Shown: positions 17,920 to 25,905 of the stretch, one piece after another
Layout: every line of letters starts with the position of its first letter
Position numbering within the stretch: position 1 is the stretch's first letter
Assembly (NCBI RefSeq): GCF_002954245.1
Contig: NZ_PPTG01000009.1
Location: 406,405-470,404 of the forward strand
Length of the DNA stretch: 64,000 nucleotides
Source of the DNA: Cryobacterium aureum
Lineage (GTDB): Bacteria; Actinomycetota; Actinomycetes; Actinomycetales; Microbacteriaceae
Direction of reading: 5' to 3'
Translations under genes and position numbers: made by a program
The notes under the pieces: model-generated
What the model was told of the DNA's origin: nothing
Databases searched by the model: none
The model's input: the letters and a program-made list of their open reading frames with translations, nothing else

Positions 17920-18903
17920 ATGGATGAAGAACGTGAAGCACGCATGACCCTTGCCGCGCTGTCGGAGCCCGGCGACACCATCACGGGAACACTTGTCGCC
18001 CGGCTCAGTGCCGCGGAGACCGTGCATCTCATCACCTCGGGCGATCGACTGCCCAACGGCATCGACCCGGCCGAGGGAGAACTCTGGCTGCGACGGCTGG
18101 CCCCGCGCATCAACCCAGGCCAGATCGACCGGATCTTGTCCGACATGGAACGCCACGACCTGCGCCTGCTCACTCCCGAGGACCTCGACTGGCCCGGCGA
18201 ATTGCAGCAGCTCGGCACGAGCGCGCCGATCGCCCTCTGGCTCAAGGGCGACCCGAGCCAACTTTCCACGCCACTCCCCGGCCGCGTCACCATCGTCGGC
18301 GCCCGCGCGTCGACGGCGTATGGGAGCCAAGTGGCGACGGAGCTGGCCTCAGAACTCGCCTCGCAGGGCCGCACGATTGTGTCCGGCGGCGCCTACGGCA
18401 TCGACGGATCAGCACACCGAGCAGCCACCGTCTCCTTCCCCGGCTCGACGATCGCCGTGCTCGCCACGGGCCTCGACCGGCTCTACCCGACCGGCCACGA
18501 GCAACTCTTCGAACGCATCGAACAAAGCGGCGGCCTGCTCGTCAGCGAACTCCCGCCCGGTTCCGCACCGACGCGGTGGCGTTTCCTCCAACGCAACCGG
18601 ATGCTCGCAGCCCTCTCCGGCGCGACCGTCGTGGTCGAGGCAGGCCATCGATCCGGCTCCCTCAACGTCGCCGGGCAGGCCCACGCGCTGGGCCGGCCGG
18701 TCGGTGCAGTCCCCGGACCGGTGACGAGCCCGGCGAGCGCCGGCTGCCACCGACTGATCCAGGAGGGTCTTGCGAACCTGATCATCGACGCACAGGACGT
18801 GACCGACCTATTGGACTCCACCGCCGGCTTCTCCGGCGATCGCACATTCGCTTACTCCCCCACGCGACGGTTCAGTCGCACCGGCCCGGACCTGAAATTC
18901 TAA
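17920..18903 (+). CDS. dprA: DprA-like DNA processing protein
   Basis: A 327-residue DprA/Smf family protein. DprA binds incoming single-stranded DNA and loads RecA. The Rossmann-like core is clear: IVGAR at 125-129, SGGAYGIDGSAH at 155-166, LATGLDRLYP at 181-190, RNRMLAALS at 225-233, GSLNVAGQAHALGR at 246-259, VPGP at 264-267 and SAGCHRLI at 273-280. An N-terminal helical domain is present; no C-terminal winged helix is obvious. GAGGAGG precedes the ATG. It lies between the VirB4-like and VirD4-like genes, so it probably protects or processes the transferred strand in the recipient. Confidence 0.88.
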   Translation: MDEEREARMTLAALSEPGDTITGTLVARLSAAETVHLITSGDRLPNGIDPAEGELWLRRLAPRINPGQIDRILSDMERHDLRLLTPEDLDWPGELQQLGTSAPIALWLKGDPSQLSTPLPGRVTIVGARASTAYGSQVATELASELASQGRTIVSGGAYGIDGSAHRAATVSFPGSTIAVLATGLDRLYPTGHEQLFERIEQSGGLLVSELPPGSAPTRWRFLQRNRMLAALSGATVVVEAGHRSGSLNVAGQAHALGRPVGAVPGPVTSPASAGCHRLIQEGLANLIIDAQDVTDLLDSTAGFSGDRTFAYSPTRRFSRTGPDLKF

Positions 18904-18907
18904 GCGG

Positions 18908-20719
18908 ATGTCCACCCCGCGACCGCAGACCGCTCTCGGCGACGAGCTGTCCAACCTTGGAATCGGACTCCTGATCGGTGGGGCAGCGTTGGCCCTCCTA
19001 CTGCGCGCCGCCGGTGTTGTTGCGGCCTGGGCGACGGGCATTGCGCAACCGGCTGGCGGTCCAGCGACCGGGCTCGCGGTTTTTCTCAACCCGGGTAGCC
19101 CAGCGGCAGCACTGAAGGCGCCGGGATTGAACGCATTCGCGTATTGGCTGACGGCGATTCTGCTGGTGGGGCTGGCATCTGCTTTGGCAATTGGGTTGTG
19201 GCGCGTGTTTCGAGGTGCGGGGCTCACGGCGAAGATCGATCCGCACCGCATCGCCGGCATCGCAACCCGGGCCGAGGTATCTCGTGCCGCGTCGCATTCG
19301 GCCATCATGAAGCGCGCCGCGCATCTTCGACCGTCGCTCGCAAAGGCAAGCCCCAGCGATGTCGGGTATCGAATCGGGCGATCCCGCAATACCGCAGTCT
19401 GGGCGAGCGTCGAAGACTCGATCCTCGTCATCGGCCCGCCGCGCTCCGGCAAAGGGGCGCACATCGTGATCAACGCAATCCTCGATGCCCCCGGCCCGGT
19501 CGTGACAACTTCGACGCGTCCCGACAACCTCACCACGACGCTGCGCGCCCGGCAACGGATGGGCCCGGTCGCGGTCTTTGATCCGCAGCAGCTGGCGGCG
19601 GGCGTACCGGTGGGACTGCGATGGTCGCCGATCCGCGGCTGCGAAGACCCGCTAACCGCGATGATCCGCGCGGCCGGACTCGCCGCCGGAACCGGACTGG
19701 CCGCGGGCGGCGTCGACGGCGGCGGATTCTGGGAAGCCAAGACCCGCACGGCACTGCAATCAATGCTCCACGCCGCAGCGCTCGACCACTGCTCGCCTGC
19801 TGACCTCTTCCGGTGGACCCTTGACCCGGCTGCCGCACACGACGCCGTATCCATCCTGCTGAGTACCCCCGCGGCGGCCACCGGCTGGGGCGACTCGCTC
19901 CGGGCCACGCTCGAAGCCGACCCGCGCACGCGCGACTCCATCTGGCAGGGAGTGTCCCTGTCGCTGGGAGCCTTGGCTGACCCTCGAGTATTGGATGCCG
20001 TCTCGCCGCCGGAGGGTGAGGAGTTCGACCCCGAAGGGTTCTTGCGCAGCAACGGCACCCTGTATTTGCTCGCCACCGGTGCCGGGTCGAACAACTCGGC
20101 CGCACTCGTTTCGGCGTTCGTCGAGGACCTCGTCGAGACCGCGCGCCGCATCGCCGCCCGAAGCGCCGGTGCAAGGCTCGACCCGCCCCTGCTGCTTGCG
20201 CTCGATGAGATCGGCAACCTCGCGCCACTCCCCTCCCTCCCAACACTGATGGCGGAGGGTGGTGGCACGGGCATCACCACGATGCCGGTGCTGCAGTCAC
20301 TCGCGCAGGCGCGCACGAAGTGGAGCGACAACGCGGCCGGCACTATCTGGGACTCGTCCATCGTCAAGATCGTGCTCGGCGGAGGATCCAACTCGCGTGA
20401 CCTGCACGATCTCTCCACCCTCATCGGTGACCGCGACGAATCAACCGACTCGACGACCATTGGCGATCGCGGGTCGCGATCATCGCAACGTTCTATCCGC
20501 CGCGTACCGATCATGCCGCCCGACACCATCCGCACCCTCCCGTTTGGCACCGGCCTGATCATGCTCCGCGCGGCCCCGCCGATCATCGCGAGCTTGCAGA
20601 TGTGGACGGCCCGCTCGGATGCCAAGGAGCTGCGCGGCAATCGCAAGGAAATCGAAGGTTTGATGCGGTTACCGACGCGGGGCCTGCCAGAATCGGACCC
20701 TGCTAAGCATCCGGACTGA
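18908..20719 (+). CDS. VirD4/TraG-type coupling ATPase
   Basis: A 603-residue coupling protein that links the relaxosome to the channel. Two membrane regions (residues 18-45 and 76-100) precede the cytoplasmic ATPase. The P-loop is GPPRSGKG at 176-183, and the Walker B strand is LLLALDEIGNL at about 425-435. The following G-G-G-T-G-I-T segment is typical of TraG/TraD. It begins four bases after dprA and lacks its own strong ribosome site, which suggests coupled translation. A long antisense open frame lies over it but is a shadow. Confidence 0.9.
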   Translation: MSTPRPQTALGDELSNLGIGLLIGGAALALLLRAAGVVAAWATGIAQPAGGPATGLAVFLNPGSPAAALKAPGLNAFAYWLTAILLVGLASALAIGLWRVFRGAGLTAKIDPHRIAGIATRAEVSRAASHSAIMKRAAHLRPSLAKASPSDVGYRIGRSRNTAVWASVEDSILVIGPPRSGKGAHIVINAILDAPGPVVTTSTRPDNLTTTLRARQRMGPVAVFDPQQLAAGVPVGLRWSPIRGCEDPLTAMIRAAGLAAGTGLAAGGVDGGGFWEAKTRTALQSMLHAAALDHCSPADLFRWTLDPAAAHDAVSILLSTPAAATGWGDSLRATLEADPRTRDSIWQGVSLSLGALADPRVLDAVSPPEGEEFDPEGFLRSNGTLYLLATGAGSNNSAALVSAFVEDLVETARRIAARSAGARLDPPLLLALDEIGNLAPLPSLPTLMAEGGGTGITTMPVLQSLAQARTKWSDNAAGTIWDSSIVKIVLGGGSNSRDLHDLSTLIGDRDESTDSTTIGDRGSRSSQRSIRRVPIMPPDTIRTLPFGTGLIMLRAAPPIIASLQMWTARSDAKELRGNRKEIEGLMRLPTRGLPESDPAKHPD

Positions 20720-20916
20720 CGATCTAAGTCGAGGTCGCTAGGCTGCGCCCTCGCAAGCAGATGCTGTCAGCGGCGGTGACCTGATGCATCCTCTCGAGCC
20801 CTCTGACAATTGAAAATATTCACCGATCCGGCAGGCTAGCGGCATGGAGTGTTCTGCGCACCTCCTAGTGAGCGCGGACCACGATGGTCTGTCCCAATTA
20901 CAGGAGGTTAAGTCCC

Positions 20917-21351
20917 ATGGCATTTCACATCCAGCAATCACTGTCCGGTTTCATCGCTTCCGACCCGCAGCAGTCGGTCACCGAGAACGGCGACGCCCGC
21001 TTCTACGTGCGCATCGGCCAGCCGCACTTCCGTCACGAATACAGCGGCAGCTTTACCGCGCTCGAGCCGACGTTCCACGACCTCGTCGCCTACCGCGCCA
21101 CCGCCGAACGGGCTCTCAACCGACTTGCCAAAGGTGACAGCTTTATCGCCGAAGGGTATGTGCACACCTTCCAGGTCGAGCGCGACGGCGAAGTCATTCA
21201 ACGCGAAGAGTTCGTTGCCAAGAAGATCGGCCATGATCTCGCTCGCACCAACTATCAGGTCGACCGTACCCATCTCGACTCTTCGGACACCGCGCGGGAT
21301 ACCGAAGTAAAACACGAAGCGGAAGCGGCACACACCGGCTCGGGGCGGTGA
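20917..21351 (+). CDS. Single-stranded DNA-binding-protein-like (OB fold)
   Basis: A 144-residue protein resembling SSB. The OB-fold region spans residues 5-105, with SLSGFIASDPQ, ARFYVRIGQPHF, TFHDLVAYRATAERALNRLAKGDSFIAEGYVHTF and ending in EEFVAKKIGHDL, matching the SSB pattern of a G-x-x at strand 1 and K-G-x-x-x-x-x-G-x at strand 4. The acidic SSB tip is absent; the tail is short and polar. The start at 20917 follows AGGAGG at 20902-20907. It probably coats DNA during transfer or replication. Confidence 0.7.
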   Translation: MAFHIQQSLSGFIASDPQQSVTENGDARFYVRIGQPHFRHEYSGSFTALEPTFHDLVAYRATAERALNRLAKGDSFIAEGYVHTFQVERDGEVIQREEFVAKKIGHDLARTNYQVDRTHLDSSDTARDTEVKHEAEAAHTGSGR

Positions 21352-21358
21352 ACCACGG

Positions 21359-21940
21359 ATGGCCGAGTCCTTAGCGGAGTGGGCATCCGGCGATCACGAC
21401 GACGCCTTTCGAGAAAGCTCGTTGGACGATCTCGACGGGCCGCTTACGCCGGAGCCACCACATCCGATCAACTGGAACCGGCTCAGCGCCGACGACGCTG
21501 AGGCCGAATGGATCGAACTCAACCGGTGGGTGAACTGGCTGCGGCGCACCTACGGGCTGTCGGCATCCGTCGTGCCACCATTCTGGCACCGGCACCCCGA
21601 ACTCGTCTGGGAACTCTCCGCCCTGCACCTGCACTGGCTCGGCGCCTACGACCCCGACCAGCACGGCTCCGCCCCGCTCGGCTGGCATCGCGACTTTGCG
21701 GATGCCCGCCAGCGGCTCCGCGACTGGGTGGCAGTTTCGGGTACGCGGCTGGAACGCGACCGGCCTACTCGGCAGACCGCTTGGCCGGGAGAACCGCCGG
21801 CCGGCACGGTCGAAGACGTGGTCATCGGCGACCGCGACGAGGACTTCGTGCAGTTCGTTGTCGACGACGTCGCAAGACGGCGTGAGGCCGAGGCCACGAT
21901 TTGCGCTCGCCCTGATCTTTTCTGTGTCGACGACGGTTGA
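21359..21940 (+). CDS. DUF4913 family protein
   Basis: A 193-residue protein matching the DUF4913 pattern: a conserved N-W-N-x-L-x-x-x-x-A-x-x-E-W start (about residues 38-52), a W-V-x-W-L-x-x-x-Y segment, V-V-P-P-x-W-x-x-H, E-L-S-A-L-x-x-x-x-L, and a D-W-H-R-D helix. This family is found in actinobacterial plasmids and conjugative elements; its function is unknown. It starts seven bases after the SSB-like gene stop and is the last gene of the transfer region before the IS-like repeats at 21938. Confidence 0.75.
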   Translation: MAESLAEWASGDHDDAFRESSLDDLDGPLTPEPPHPINWNRLSADDAEAEWIELNRWVNWLRRTYGLSASVVPPFWHRHPELVWELSALHLHWLGAYDPDQHGSAPLGWHRDFADARQRLRDWVAVSGTRLERDRPTRQTAWPGEPPAGTVEDVVIGDRDEDFVQFVVDDVARRREAEATICARPDLFCVDDG

Positions 21941-21975
21941 AAATTGAGCCAAAAACGACGGTGAAAATTGAGCCA
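21938..21975. repeat. Two direct repeats TGAAAATTGAGCCA, probable IS21-type terminus remnant
   Basis: TGAAAATTGAGCCA occurs at 21938-21951 and exactly again at 21962-21975, a 24-base period. Multiple short repeats of this type are characteristic of IS21-family ends. No transposase is next to it, so it is a remnant. It lies exactly at the border between transfer genes and the catabolic island, and the first copy overlaps the end of the DUF4913 gene. Confidence 0.45.
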
Positions 21976-22048
21976 CCGGATCACGATTGATGGCATCCGA
22001 CAACGCCCGAAGTAACACAGCGCCCCTTTGCCCGGGTGACTCAGAGTC

Positions 22049-22824
22049 TTAGCGCACGGACGCGAAGCCTCCGTCAACCGGCAGGAGCTGTCCGGTGATG
22101 AAATGGGACGCATCGCTGGCGAGAAACACCAGCACCGGAGCAAGGTCCGTGTCGGCGTTGCCAAATTTTCCACCCAACGGGATTGACTGTCGGATCTGCT
22201 CGTCATAGGCTGCGAGCTCGTCCGAATTCAACGAGCTACGGTATTTGTCGAACATGGGCGTATTGACGTACGGCAGGACGGCATTGACGCGGATGCCGTC
22301 GGGTCCCCATTCCCTCGCGACGGTGCGAGTCCATGTGTGCACGGCGGCCTTTGACGAACCATAGGTGGCATTGGTCAACTCCCCGGTAAAGCCCGACATC
22401 GAACCGAAGTTCACGATCGCACCAGTTGCGGCCGGCTTCATCGCCCGGTATGCGGCCTGGTTGGTGAGCATGGTGCCCAAGACGTTGACACGGTAAATCG
22501 TGTCCCAGAGCTTGGGAGTGATGTCCACGGCGGCGGCACTGCGCTGCAGCCCGGCAACGTGCACGAGTACGTCGAGCCGCCGAGATCTGCCACCGCTTCC
22601 TCGAAGGCGGCATCGACATCCCCCTTGTCTGAGATGTCAGCGGCCCGGAAGGTGACGCTGCCGGGGCCGGTCGCGGTGGCCGCGGCGGCAACGCGGATGC
22701 CCGCTTCGGCGTTCAAATCGAACGAGTGCACTTGCGCACCCTCGCGCGCAATGGCACGCACAATCGCCTCACCGATGCCCTGGGCGCCACCGGTCACAAT
22801 GATTCTCTTGTTCTCGAGCTTCAT
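22049..22824 (-). pseudogene. SDR family oxidoreductase, frameshifted
   Basis: A short-chain dehydrogenase gene of 776 bases, one base shorter than its intact neighbour (777 bases at 22859-23635). The N-terminal part reads [20 protein letters not shown] with the NAD(P)-binding TGGAQGIG motif. The frame breaks at about 22571-22580, where one base is missing in the codons for GGLDVLV. The second frame then supplies the rest, including catalytic Ser in NFGSMSG, the YGSSKAA motif and the C-terminus [16 protein letters not shown]. Unless this is a sequencing error, the enzyme is not made. It is the second gene of an SDR pair. Confidence 0.8.
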
Positions 22825-22858
22825 GAGTCTTCTTCCTTTGAGGTTGCGGTGGAGCGGG

Positions 22859-23635
22859 TCAGCGGACGCTAACGAGGCCGCCGTCAACGGGCAGCATCTG
22901 GCCGGTGATGAAGTGGGAATCGTCGCTGGCGAGAAAGACCATGACCGGGGCGAGATCCTTGGTCGCGTCGCCAAATTTACCGGTCAATGGAATCTGCACT
23001 GCCGTTTCGGCGTCGTGGGCGGCGAGGGCTTCCGTGGTCATCGCATCGCGGAAGGCCTGGTACATCGGGGTCACCATGTAGGGCATGACCGAATTGACGC
23101 GAACGCCCGCCGGTCCCCACTCGCGTGCGACGCTGCGTGTCCAAGTGTGGATGGCGCCCTTGGTCGCCCCATAGACGGCGTTGTTGGGTTCTGCGGTCAG
23201 GCCGGCCTCGGAGCCGAAGTTCACGATGGCGCCGCCACCGGCGGGCTTCATCATGCGATAGGCCGCGCCATTGGTGTACATGGTGCCGAAGACGTTAATA
23301 CGAAAGATGAGCTCGAGAAATGCGGTGTCAACATCGTGGGCGTCCTGGAAACGCTGGATACCAGCGACGTTCACGAGCACGTCGAGACCGCCCATGTCGG
23401 CCGCTGCGGCGTCGAAGGCTGCGTCAACGGATGCCCGATCACTGATGTCGAGGCGGGCAAAGGTGACTCGTCCCGGACCCGCGGCGGTGGCAGTCGCGGC
23501 GACTGCCTGGCCGGCCTCCTCGTTGAGGTCGAAGCTGGTGACGATCGCACCAGCCGCAGCGTAAGCGGCCACGGTCGCACCGCCGATTCCCTGGGCTCCG
23601 CCGGTCACGATGATGCGTTTGTTGGTGAGTTTCAT
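22859..23635 (-). CDS. SDR family oxidoreductase
   Basis: A 258-residue NAD(P)-dependent short-chain dehydrogenase that should oxidise an alcohol or reduce a ketone. TGGAQGIG (residues 11-18) binds the cofactor, an acidic FDLNEE segment at the end of strand 2 favours NAD, NVAG is present, and catalytic residues are Ser in NFGSEAG with Tyr and Lys in YGATKGA. The C-terminus [11 protein letters not shown] is classical. Close paralogues are the adjacent frameshifted gene and 43234-44013. In a terpenoid route it would be a hydroxyl-group dehydrogenase, but the substrate is unproven. It is divergent from the TetR gene. Confidence 0.88.
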   Translation of the reverse strand: MKLTNKRIIVTGGAQGIGGATVAAYAAAGAIVTSFDLNEEAGQAVAATATAAGPGRVTFARLDISDRASVDAAFDAAAADMGGLDVLVNVAGIQRFQDAHDVDTAFLELIFRINVFGTMYTNGAAYRMMKPAGGGAIVNFGSEAGLTAEPNNAVYGATKGAIHTWTRSVAREWGPAGVRVNSVMPYMVTPMYQAFRDAMTTEALAAHDAETAVQIPLTGKFGDATKDLAPVMVFLASDDSHFITGQMLPVDGGLVSVR

Positions 23636-23721
23636 GGTCCTTGCTCTCCATTGATGGAACCGCCCCGCTCGAAACCGAGCATGGACTGAGGCGCTTCAGC
23701 CGCCCGCTTCCAATTATGGCA

Positions 23722-23739
23722 CCTAGTACCGGAACTAGG
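23722..23739. promoter_or_regulatory. Palindromic operator CCTAGT-N6-ACTAGG between SDR and TetR genes
   Basis: CCTAGTaccggaACTAGG at 23722-23739 is a perfect 6-bp inverted repeat with a 6-bp spacer, 30 bases upstream of the TetR start in the divergent promoter region. The core CCTAGTA/TACTAGG recurs at the mmsA and etf promoters (34456 and 37264 regions), so it is a candidate TetR binding site. Confidence 0.65.
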
Positions 23740-23768
23740 CTGAGTGCCGGCATGGCAGAGTTGGGGAC

Positions 23769-24392
23769 ATGCACGACACGAGAGATATCAAGCGGCGTTT
23801 ACCCGGTCGGCCGGCAGTGTTATCGCGTTCCGCCATCGAAAATCACGCCGTCCAGCTGTTTCATGAACACGGGTTTGCCGAGACGACGATTGAGATGATT
23901 TCAGCGGCGAGCGGGGTCAGCCGTACCAGCTTTTTTCGCTACTACTCCTCGAAATCCGAGATCATCTGGTCCGCTTTCGATGAGCACACGGCACGCCTTC
24001 GGCGGCGTTTTGAATCCTCGCACGCTGACCTTCGGCCGGTAATGGACGTCGTCAGGCACCACGTCGTGGACAACCTGCGGGATTCCGTCGACGTTGAGGG
24101 ACTGTGGACGCGCCGGTTCCAGATTCTGGACTCCTCCCCCGAACTACGTTCCGAGGTCTCAGCGCATTGGATCAGCTGGGGCGCGGCGGTTGCCGAGTAC
24201 GTTGCCCAATCGACCGGGCGAGACGTGGGCGATGTGCTGCCGCAGAGTATCGGTGGAGCCGTGCAGGGCGCCTTCCTGACAGTGTTAAGGCGCTGGCTGA
24301 CGCACGCGAATCCGACGATCGATCTCATGTCCGAGCTCGACGACGACCTCATGCCCCTCTGTCGAGTCATGCAGTCCTGGATTGACGAATAG
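23769..24392 (+). CDS. TetR family regulator with acyl-CoA-type ligand domain (MftR-like)
   Basis: A 207-residue TetR regulator. The DNA-binding part is at residues 13-66: GRPAVLSRSAIENHAVQLF, then TTIEMISAASGVSRTSFFRYYSSKSEI. The W/F-rich start of the second domain and the HHVVDNLRD, RFQILDSSPELR pattern resemble TetR members of the MftR type, whose C-terminal domain binds acyl-CoA. The gene is divergent from the SDR pair with the palindrome at 23722-23739 between, so it probably represses both directions. I infer that it senses a CoA ester of the pathway and also controls the promoters at 34.4 and 37.2 kb. Confidence 0.8.
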   Translation: MHDTRDIKRRLPGRPAVLSRSAIENHAVQLFHEHGFAETTIEMISAASGVSRTSFFRYYSSKSEIIWSAFDEHTARLRRRFESSHADLRPVMDVVRHHVVDNLRDSVDVEGLWTRRFQILDSSPELRSEVSAHWISWGAAVAEYVAQSTGRDVGDVLPQSIGGAVQGAFLTVLRRWLTHANPTIDLMSELDDDLMPLCRVMQSWIDE

Positions 24393-24432
24393 AGAATCCT
24401 GGAGGTATTCGCACCATGAGCGCCGTTTGTTT

Positions 24433-24476
24433 AGGTTGCAGACCATCAGCAAAGGAGTGCTGATGCTCTGCAACCT
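24433..24476. terminator. Long hairpin between convergent genes
   Basis: 18-base arms at 24433-24450 and 24459-24476 pair with a single mismatch around the 8-base loop AAAGGAGT. It lies between the TetR stop (24392) and the oppositely directed flavin-reductase stop (24552), so it can act as a bidirectional terminator. No long T-run follows. Confidence 0.55.
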
Positions 24477-24551
24477 GCCTGACGCACGATCTAGCGACAG
24501 TATCGTGCGGGGGTGCCCCAGAACACTGTCGAAAATCGAGCGGTCAGGAGT

Positions 24552-25766
24552 TCAGGCCGCGACTACCTTGCTTTCTATAGTCGCGGGAGCTGTACCACCG
24601 ATTGTCGCCGTCACTTGCGCCGCTGCATGCATCAACCGGTCGAGGTAACGCTTTACGTCATCGCCGCTCAGCAGGCGAGGAAGCTGGTAAACGCTGAGAA
24701 GCAACACGACGTCGCCCGCCTCGTCGAACACCGGCGCACTGATGACACGCACGTGGTACTGCTGGTTTCCCTCGAGTTCGGCCGGCTCGTATCCGTCGAG
24801 AACCAAGCTCCCGGCCGCGGCCATCAATTCATCCGTTTGCTCCCTAGTCGCATTGCGGAGGGGCAGGGCCGCCACAGCGCGCTCGAACCGCACCTGTTCG
24901 TCGCTCCTGAGCACTAGGGACCAGCCTCGAGAACGCACCCGGTCCACGGCGTTTCGCACCAGGGTGCTATCGATACCTGGCCCGGCAGAGGCCACCCAAG
25001 TATCAATGGCCGCATCATCCTTCCACGCGATGAGCGGCAGGGCCAGAGGCGGAGCGAACGGCATCCGCTGGCCGAGGCGAATGTGCGGAGCCGTACCCAG
25101 ACTGTTCGCAACACTGCTTCCGATCAGGACAAGCTGGTCCCCGATCACAATTGATGCGCAGATTTCGGCGTTGAGCTCGTTGGCCGCAGCACCCATTTCT
25201 GTGCGCGCCTGGTCAACAATTCGCAGCGGATGAAATAGATCGGCCTCGGCGGGAGCGGTCAGCGACGTCGACGCGAATCGGCCATATCCACCCTGGAAGA
25301 AGATCAGGGGCGAGTGCAGAACATGCACGTCCAGTGCCAGCACCTTGCCGATCACCACGTCATGGTCACCGGCATCGATCACCGAGTCGATCTCACACTC
25401 GATCCAACCAATGCTGTCCGCAATGCGTGGTGTCATCGCAGGCGACATCGACCAGTCAATCGAGGTGAATTTCTCGTCCTGTTTACGAGCCAACTGTCTA
25501 CAGACGCCCTCCTGGGCGGCGCTCAGAATATTGACGCAAAAGCGTCCCGATTCGCGGATCACGGGAAAGGTCGATGAACGCTTATCGGGCAGAAAGGCCA
25601 CCAAAGGCGGGTCCAACGACACCGACGTGAAGGATCCCACGGTCATCCCGACGGGATGCCCGTCGCTATTCAGTGAAGTCACCGCCACCACCCCCGTTGG
25701 AAAGTGGCCGAGCACGGTTCTGAAATGCCGCGCGTCCATTGGCTGGTCTGTAATTGCAGATGTCAC
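24552..25766 (-). CDS. Flavin reductase fused to an IclR-type effector-binding domain
   Basis: A 404-residue two-domain protein. The first 165 residues are an FMN-binding split-barrel NADH:flavin reductase: RHFRTVLGHFPTGVVAVTS, GMTVGSFTSVSLDPPLVAF, SGRFCVNIL and a FFQGGYGRF end. The rest resembles the ligand-binding part of IclR regulators (RTEMGAAANEL, GTAPHIRLGQRMPFAPPLALPLIAW) but has no HTH, so it probably senses a metabolite and tunes the reductase. It would supply reduced FMN to the LLM monooxygenases. The GTG start at 25766 is chosen for AGAGGTG upstream; the open frame reaches 25811. The operator at 25842 controls it. Confidence 0.8.
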   Translation of the reverse strand: MTSAITDQPMDARHFRTVLGHFPTGVVAVTSLNSDGHPVGMTVGSFTSVSLDPPLVAFLPDKRSSTFPVIRESGRFCVNILSAAQEGVCRQLARKQDEKFTSIDWSMSPAMTPRIADSIGWIECEIDSVIDAGDHDVVIGKVLALDVHVLHSPLIFFQGGYGRFASTSLTAPAEADLFHPLRIVDQARTEMGAAANELNAEICASIVIGDQLVLIGSSVANSLGTAPHIRLGQRMPFAPPLALPLIAWKDDAAIDTWVASAGPGIDSTLVRNAVDRVRSRGWSLVLRSDEQVRFERAVAALPLRNATREQTDELMAAAGSLVLDGYEPAELEGNQQYHVRVISAPVFDEAGDVVLLLSVYQLPRLLSGDDVKRYLDRLMHAAAQVTATIGGTAPATIESKVVAA

Positions 25767-25841
25767 CGTGATCACCTCTTCGTGCTCATCGTGGTGGCAA
25801 TATCGCCACACTCGTCAGCGTAAGTTCTCTCGCCCAACCTG

Positions 25842-25857
25842 TCAACGTTCTCGTTGA
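25842..25857. promoter_or_regulatory. TCAACG palindromic operator (flavin reductase)
   Basis: TCAACGttctCGTTGA, a perfect 6-4-6 palindrome. On the minus strand the CGTTGAC half extends into TTGACA, which with TACGCT 17 bases later forms a promoter for the reductase gene, so bound repressor would cover the -35 box. Confidence 0.75.
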
Positions 25858-25905
25858 AAATCAGCAAGGGTGACGCAGGGAGGAGTCGTACTGAAGTCAT
25901 GTCAA

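Noticed and set aside
18808-20646. 612-codon open frame on the minus strand over the coupling-protein gene
   Set aside because: It is antisense to a gene with clear Walker motifs, is Arg/Ser/Pro/Ala-rich as GC-rich shadows are, and has no ribosome site or family motif.
22559-23689. 376-codon plus-strand open frame over the SDR pair
   Set aside because: Antisense shadow of two SDR genes with conserved catalytic residues; no recognisable product.
23769-24392. Possible mycofactocin system because the TetR resembles MftR
   Set aside because: No mftA-F genes are in the window and the resemblance only covers the regulator's fold and ligand type.
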